Shown: piece by piece, positions 56,994-64,000 of the stretch | How the letters are laid out: every line of letters begins with the position of its first letter | How positions within the stretch are numbered: the first letter of the stretch is position 1 | Assembly (NCBI GenBank): GCA_016191115.1 | Contig: JACPPG010000020.1 | Coordinates: 90,912-154,911, forward strand | DNA from: Planctomycetia bacterium | Lineage (GTDB): Bacteria > Planctomycetota > Planctomycetia > Pirellulales > JACPPG01 | Direction: 5' to 3' | DNA: 64,000 bases | Notes under the pieces: model-generated | The model's input: the letters and a program-made list of their open reading frames with translations, nothing else | Databases searched by the model: none | Told to the model about the DNA's origin: nothing | Made by a program: the position numbers and the translations under genes

Positions 56994-58349
56994 ATGCGGT
57001 GTGAAGACGTCCTGGACCAATTGAATGCACGCGCCGACGGCGAATTGCCAGCGAATGAGGCGGCCGCACTGGATGCGCACCTGGCCGAGTGCTCGCAATG
57101 CCGGGCGGCTGCCGAGTCGCTTCAAGCAATCGATGCGGAGTTGCGCACGGCGTTCGCTTCGCGCCGCGCGGCGGCCGCGCGGCTGGCCGAGAGGGCCGCG
57201 GCCGCTGTGCGCGCCTCGGCGGGCGCGCCGGCGTCCATCGCGCCGCCTGCCGCGGAGTCGCGTTGGGCCTGGGGGCAGGCCATCGTGGGTCTGGCGGCGG
57301 GTTTCCTTTTGGCGGTCGCCCTCTTTCGGCCGTGGCAGCCGAAGTCCGTTGTGACGCCCACGTTACCGCAGCGCGAGCCTATCGCCCGCCTGGCAGTCGC
57401 GTCGGGTTGGGTTGAAGTGCAGGCGGCCGGCGACATCCCTGCCTTCATGTGTCCGCCGTCCGCCCCGATCGGCCGGGATTCGATGGTCCGCACCGGACCG
57501 ACCGAGCGGTGCGAAATCTCGCTAGAGGATGGCAATGCACTGCGGTTGGACTGCAATACCGAGGTGACGCTGCGCGAGTCCGAAGTCGTCGAGGTCAACC
57601 ACGGACGGTTGTGGTTGACCTGTGAGCCGGGCCGCAAGGGTATCGAGATTCAATCGGGCGGCGGCACGATCGTGGCCAAGCCCCCGGCCCACCTTGCCGT
57701 CGACTGCCAGCCACAAGCGGCGCGGCTGATGGTCGTCGATGGTGCGGCGAACGTCCAAGCCGGCCAGGAGTCGATCGAGGTGGGCCCCGGCAAACAGGTG
57801 CGGATCGTCCAGGGGAAAGTGGAAGAAGCCCCGGTTTCGTTCGACCCCGTGCTGGAGACAGCCTGGGTCAACAGCGTGTTAGCGCTGCGCGGTTCGGAGC
57901 ATCCTGAGCTGGTCGAACGCGTCGACCGGCTGCTGGCCAATGTCGGCGCCGCGAAGTTGTCGCTTCTTTACGAGGACGAGCTGCGCCGGCTGGGAGACGA
58001 TGGCGTGCCGCCACTGGTGGCTTACCTTGCCGCGACGCGCGACACGCCCAATGTGGCCCAACGAGGGACCGCGGCGCGGATCGTGGCGGACGTGGCTCAA
58101 TCGCGTTGGATCGCGGACCTGATCGCGCTTCTGACCGACGCGAACGCCGAAGTGCGGTTCCATGCGGCGCGTGGGCTGGAACGGCTCACGGGGCGCAACC
58201 AGGGTTGCGACGCTCAAAAGTGGCAGTCCGAGTCGTGGGCGTCATGCGAAAGTGCGCACGAAAAATGGCTCAACTGGTGGGCGGCCAACCGCGACCGCTA
58301 CCCGGCCGCCCGCCGCGACATACCTGCGCCGACGTCGCCGCCGTTTTGA
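56994..58349 (+). CDS. Zinc-finger anti-sigma factor + TM + FecR-like + HEAT-like protein
   Basis: LDAHLAECSQCRAAAESLQAID (HxxxCxxC); GQAIVGLAAGFLLAVALF; VTLRESEVVEVNHGRLWLTCEPGRKGIEIQSGGG; DLIALLTDANAEVRFHAARGLERLTG. Confidence 0.75.
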   Translation: MRCEDVLDQLNARADGELPANEAAALDAHLAECSQCRAAAESLQAIDAELRTAFASRRAAAARLAERAAAAVRASAGAPASIAPPAAESRWAWGQAIVGLAAGFLLAVALFRPWQPKSVVTPTLPQREPIARLAVASGWVEVQAAGDIPAFMCPPSAPIGRDSMVRTGPTERCEISLEDGNALRLDCNTEVTLRESEVVEVNHGRLWLTCEPGRKGIEIQSGGGTIVAKPPAHLAVDCQPQAARLMVVDGAANVQAGQESIEVGPGKQVRIVQGKVEEAPVSFDPVLETAWVNSVLALRGSEHPELVERVDRLLANVGAAKLSLLYEDELRRLGDDGVPPLVAYLAATRDTPNVAQRGTAARIVADVAQSRWIADLIALLTDANAEVRFHAARGLERLTGRNQGCDAQKWQSESWASCESAHEKWLNWWAANRDRYPAARRDIPAPTSPPF

Positions 58350-58703
58350 GCGCCAAACGAGGCGGTTGCGGCTCCTTGCGCAGCGGCAGCAATGGATAAC
58401 ATGGTTTTTCGGCGCGTCCCACAGGAGAACTGCAAAGTCCGGGGTCTGGCTGCATTTTACTCGACGCGGATGCAGAAGCTGGGGAACTCGTGGATCTTGT
58501 TCTCCTGCTGGATGACGTGCCGCACGAGCGCTGCGGGCGTCGGGCTCGCCACGCTTGGCTCGGCCGTCAAGCCGTCAACGGCAAGGGTAAGAAGGGCAGC
58601 TACCAGGCTGCAAAGCGGCCGCTCAATTCGCGCGTGCCGGAACTCGAGTAGCATACCACCAGGAATTGCGCCATCGTGATTGGCGTTCGACGCGGCGGCT
58701 GCG

Positions 58704-59539
58704 CTACGGCGCGCCCTGCCGTTGCGACCAGTATTGAAAGAAAGCCTTGGGCATCCAGTCATCGGGGAGCTGATCTTCGGGAGCAGGCATTTCGTTCCAG
58801 TTACCCGCGTGGATCAATCGGTCCACCGTGTCCGAGTAGTCTCGAGCAATATCGTGGCGTTCCGCGTCGCGCCGCGTGCCACGGAACTTGATGGCCAACT
58901 CGCCGAGATGCTCTTCGTCCTGCCAGGTGCCAGATGAAAATGGCTGCATAGCAAACGCCTTGTCATGCGTTACACGCACAGACCGAAGCGACGGCTTGGG
59001 TAAACGGTAATTCCCCTTAATGCGACGAACTCGTCCATGCGTCCGGTCAACAACGGTAGTCCTAAACGTTCCAACCAGGTAGTGCAATTGCAGTCCCCGT
59101 CACCATTCGGGAACCCATATGAATACTGGCTTTTGTGCTGCTCGGAGTCAAGGCTCGCCGCGAATAGCCTGAATTGCGGATCGGGCAGGACGACCCGGAA
59201 AGACGCGATCGGTAGGTTGCGATTTCGTGCTGCGAAGAAGACGGCTGTGTCATCGCGCACAACACCGGGAAAGGCATCCCCATTCTTCAGACCGTCCATC
59301 AACCGCCAAACCGCAATGCCCGTCCCGTCGGGATTGAATCCAAAGATGGTTGTGCCTCCGTTGGTGGAAACGCCCGTGTGCCCGGCAAACAGCAGACATT
59401 GATGGATGGTGGGACCAGGACGAAGGCCCCTTTTTTCGTCATCGAGTGCTCGCTTGAAGGCTGCTCCAAAAGCCGCGGAACGATCGCCGCGGAACGCAAA
59501 AACCGCAACCGTCCGACAATTCGGCACTGGTCCGCTCAT
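58704..59539 (-). CDS. Two overlapping hypothetical ORFs (59539-58970 and 59087-58704); the first has permuted papain-fold-like H...NC motifs
   Basis: QCLLFAGHTGVSTNGG ... GDCNCTTWLERLGLP; the downstream ORF is in another frame. Confidence 0.45.
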
Positions 59540-59594
59540 TCTTCAACCAGACGCCAATATCATCGTCGGTTGCCGCTCCGACGCCAGGAAGCAT

Positions 59595-61073
<1,479 letters not shown>

Positions 61074-61092
61074 GGAGTGGGTCGTTTAGGAG

Positions 61093-63627
61093 CTAGCCCT
61101 TCGTTACTGTCTCATCCAAATTCAAGATCATACTGGCCACCGTGGCCCACGCGGCCAGTTCGGCCGTGTCCAATTGCTCATTGCGCGGGCTTTCGCCGAC
61201 CGAGAGCAGCTTGCGGGCGGCGTCGCCGTCGGCGCGGTACTTGGCGAGCTGATCGTCGAGCGCCTGCCGCAGCACGGCCGTCTCCCGCTCGGTCGGCTTC
61301 CGCGCCGTTGCCAGGCGGAAGGCGAAAGCGATCCGCGCGTCCGTATCGGCCGGCGCCTCGGTCATGATCCGCTCCGCCAACTTGCGCGCCGCCTCGACGT
61401 ACGTCGGGTCGTTCAACAGCACCAGGGCTTGCAGCGGCGTGTTTGTGGTCGAACGGCGCACGGTGCACGTCTCGCGATCCGGCGCGTCGAACGTGATCAA
61501 GGTAGGCGGCGGCGACGTCCGTTTCCAGAACGTGTACATCGTCCGCCGGTACAGGTCCGGGCCGTGGCTCTGCGTGTACGATTGAGCCGTCCAGTTCTTG
61601 CCGTCTTCGCGGGAAGCCAGCTCTTCCCACAAGCCCGGCGGCTGGTAGGGGGAAACGCTCGCCCCACCGACAGAATCATTCAACAGTCCGCTCATCGAGA
61701 GCGCCGCATCGCGAATGAATTCGGCGTGCAGCCGCGACCGCGGGGAGCGGGCCAAGAGGCGATTCTCAGGGTCTTTCGCCAATAGCTCCGGGCGCACCAC
61801 CGACGACTGCCGATACGTCGCCGACGTGACGATCAGCCGCACGAGCGCCTTGACGTCCCAGGCGGCCGTGCTTCCCGAACCGACCGGCGCGGGCGAGGGA
61901 TGCATGAATTCCACGGCCAGCCAGTCCAACAGCTCCGGGTGGCTGGGTAGTTCCCCTTGTGACCCAAAATCCTCGGCCGTCTTCACCAGGCCCGTGCCGA
62001 AGAACAGTTGCCAGTAGCGGTTCACCGCCACCCGCGCCACGAGCGGGTTGGCCGGGTCCACCAGCCAACGGGCCAGGCCCAGGCGGTTGGCCGGCGCGCC
62101 CGCCGGCAGCGGCGACAAACTGTCTGGCACGCCGGGCACGACCTTGTCGCCGTGTTGGTCGTACTGGCCGCGGACGAGCATGAAGGTGTCGCGCGGCTGA
62201 TCCATGTCCTTCATAACCATCGTGGTGGGAATCGCCTGGTCGAGCTCCTCCTGCGATTTCTTGAGGGCCGCGAGCTTCTCGGTCAATTCCTTGATCCGCG
62301 GCGACACAGTCTCGCGGTAGTGTTTTTGGAGATCGCCCCTTTGCTGGCTGCCGCGGTCGCCCGTCGCGGCCGATAGGGCCTGGCGAATCGCTTCCGCTTT
62401 GGCCGCCTCGATGGCCTCGGCAAGCTCGGCAAGCTTCCGCTTCTGCTCGTCGGTCGCCAGCTTCACCAGCGGCGGCGCGTTTCCGGTCCGCCCATCCAGC
62501 CCATTCTCGGGGATGTTGTTGAAGAAGGCGTACAGCCGGTAATAGTCCTTTTGCGTGATCGGATCGTACTTGTGATCGTGGCATTGCCCGCACGCGATCG
62601 TCAGCCCCAGCCAGACGGTGCCGGTCGTGTTGACGCGGTCGACGACGTAGGCGGTCTGGTACTCCTCGGGGATGGCGCCCCCTTCGAAGTTGATCATGTG
62701 ATTGCGGTTGAAGCCGCTGGCGATCTGCTGCTCGATCGTTGCCTCGGGCAACAGGTCGCCCGCCACCTGCTCGATCGTGAAACGATCGAAGGGCAGGTTG
62801 CGATTGAACGAATTGATGACCCACTCGCGCCAATGGGTCATGTCGCGTCCGTTGTCGAGGTGATAGCCGTTGGTGTCGGCGAACCGCGCGGCGTCCAGCC
62901 ATTCCAGGGCCAGCCGTTCGCCATAGTGGGGCGATGCCATCAATCGATCCACCACGCGCTCGTAGGCGTCGCCGCTACTGTCAGCGAGAAAGGCGTCGAT
63001 CTCCGCCGAGGTCGGCGGCAATCCGGTCAGGTCGAACGACAGGCGGCGGATCAGCGTCGGGCGATCTGCTTCAGGCGCTTGTCGCAGACCGGCCGCGTCC
63101 AATCGCGCGAGGATGAACCGGTCGATGCCGTTGCGCGCCCAAGCCGCATCGGCCACCGTCGGCAACTCCGGGCGCACGGGCGCGATAAACGACCAGTGCG
63201 GCTGGTACTCCGCCCCCTCGGCGATCCATTGCTTCAACGTCTGCTGTTCGGCATCACTGAGCGTCTTGTGACTGTCCGGCGGCGGCATCCGCACGGCGTC
63301 CTCCTCGGCGAAGACGCGGGCCACTAGCTCGCTTTCGTCCGGCTTGCCCGGCACGATCGGCGTCGCGCCCGAGCCGGCAGCCTTGCGGGCCTCCTCGGCC
63401 ACGTCGAGCCGCAAGTCCGCCTTCCGCTCCTTGGCGTCCGGACCGTGGCACTTGAAGCACTTGTTGGAAAGGATCGGGCGGATGTCGCGGTTGTAGGTCA
63501 GCTTAGGCGAACTGGCAGCGGGCGGCTGGGCGGGTGGCGCTGCCTCGGCCGCGCCGGCGAATCCCGGCCGCGCAGCCAGGGCGAAAGTCGCCACAGCCAA
63601 CGCCACGACGTAAGAACGGGCATACAT
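61093..63627 (-). CDS. PSD1/DUF1549/DUF1553 cytochrome C-domain protein
   Basis: ILSNKCFKCHGPDAKERKADLRLD; DLTGLPPTSAEIDAFL; CGQCHDHKYDPITQKDYY; NTPLQALVLLNDPTYVEAAR. Confidence 0.95.
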   Translation of the reverse strand: MYARSYVVALAVATFALAARPGFAGAAEAAPPAQPPAASSPKLTYNRDIRPILSNKCFKCHGPDAKERKADLRLDVAEEARKAAGSGATPIVPGKPDESELVARVFAEEDAVRMPPPDSHKTLSDAEQQTLKQWIAEGAEYQPHWSFIAPVRPELPTVADAAWARNGIDRFILARLDAAGLRQAPEADRPTLIRRLSFDLTGLPPTSAEIDAFLADSSGDAYERVVDRLMASPHYGERLALEWLDAARFADTNGYHLDNGRDMTHWREWVINSFNRNLPFDRFTIEQVAGDLLPEATIEQQIASGFNRNHMINFEGGAIPEEYQTAYVVDRVNTTGTVWLGLTIACGQCHDHKYDPITQKDYYRLYAFFNNIPENGLDGRTGNAPPLVKLATDEQKRKLAELAEAIEAAKAEAIRQALSAATGDRGSQQRGDLQKHYRETVSPRIKELTEKLAALKKSQEELDQAIPTTMVMKDMDQPRDTFMLVRGQYDQHGDKVVPGVPDSLSPLPAGAPANRLGLARWLVDPANPLVARVAVNRYWQLFFGTGLVKTAEDFGSQGELPSHPELLDWLAVEFMHPSPAPVGSGSTAAWDVKALVRLIVTSATYRQSSVVRPELLAKDPENRLLARSPRSRLHAEFIRDAALSMSGLLNDSVGGASVSPYQPPGLWEELASREDGKNWTAQSYTQSHGPDLYRRTMYTFWKRTSPPPTLITFDAPDRETCTVRRSTTNTPLQALVLLNDPTYVEAARKLAERIMTEAPADTDARIAFAFRLATARKPTERETAVLRQALDDQLAKYRADGDAARKLLSVGESPRNEQLDTAELAAWATVASMILNLDETVTKG

Positions 63628-63863
63628 TTCGTGGACCTCGGATCATTGCCGCGCGAAAGCGGTGCCAAGCGCGCAAGCGGCCAAACCGAGTCACGCCCGG
63701 CAAGCGTTCGACGCCGGGACGACAAAGCCGCATAAGGCAGTTTTACTCATTACTTAAGCCGCGGACCGAATCTCAACAGGCGGGAAGTTGCCAGGCGGGG
63801 TATGCAGCAAGAGTTGATTGTAGCCGACGAACCCGAGGCTGGCCAGAATTATGAGCCGTGCGG

Positions 63864-64000
63864 CAGGGCCGTTCACAGATTCAAGCTTGCCGGCGGCGCA
63901 CCGGCGGGAAAGTGGGACAGGCACCGAGACGCAACGTTGGTCTGAAAGGACTTGCGCTGTTTATGCTCGGAGCCAGTCCCATTTTCCCGCCTCGCCATTT
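63864..64000 (+). repeat. Dispersed hairpin repeat, copy C (cut by window end)
   Basis: CAGGGCCGTTCACAGATTCAAGCTTGCCGG...GGGAAAGTGGGACAGGCACCGAGACGCAACG...CTCGGAGCCAGTCCCATTTTCCCGCCTCGCCATTT. Confidence 0.85.

Overview
The window looks like a high-GC Planctomycetes (Pirellulales-like) chromosome segment. The support is DUF1549/DUF1553 + DUF1501 gene pairs, a DUF1559 pilin-like protein, a DUF1598 protein, PEP-CTERM and dockerin proteins, and a giant RTX/dockerin surface protein. No rRNA, tRNA or CRISPR array was recognised. Main blocks: (i) 0-12.5 kb, a remodelled region with giant extracellular ORFs, truncated copies and chimeric ORFs; (ii) 12.5-47 kb, a carbohydrate/uronate-type catabolic region with ROK regulators, two MFS transporters, a lactonase, an enolase-superfamily dehydratase, an HpcH/HpaI aldolase, a Udh-like SDR, an amidohydrolase, RraA and an acetamidase; (iii) 47.4-51.1 kb, a compact three-gene operon: ArsR regulator, a selenocysteine-lyase/cysteine-desulfurase-like domain fused to an ArsM-like methyltransferase, and an MddA-like thiol methyltransferase. 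It is bracketed by inverted copies of a ~145-bp hairpin repeat; (iv) 51-64 kb, surface, sigma/anti-sigma and cytochrome-type Planctomycetes genes. The best candidate for an undescribed system is (iii), a possible cysteine/selenocysteine -> sulfide/selenide -> methylated volatile pathway. Other notable items are a promoter/operator motif shared by three PEP-CTERM genes, a mosaic ROK pseudogene, two composite ORFs in which one gene runs into another without a stop, and a secreted CCAP-repeat cysteine-rich protein. All family calls come from reading the translations by eye; no database search was run.
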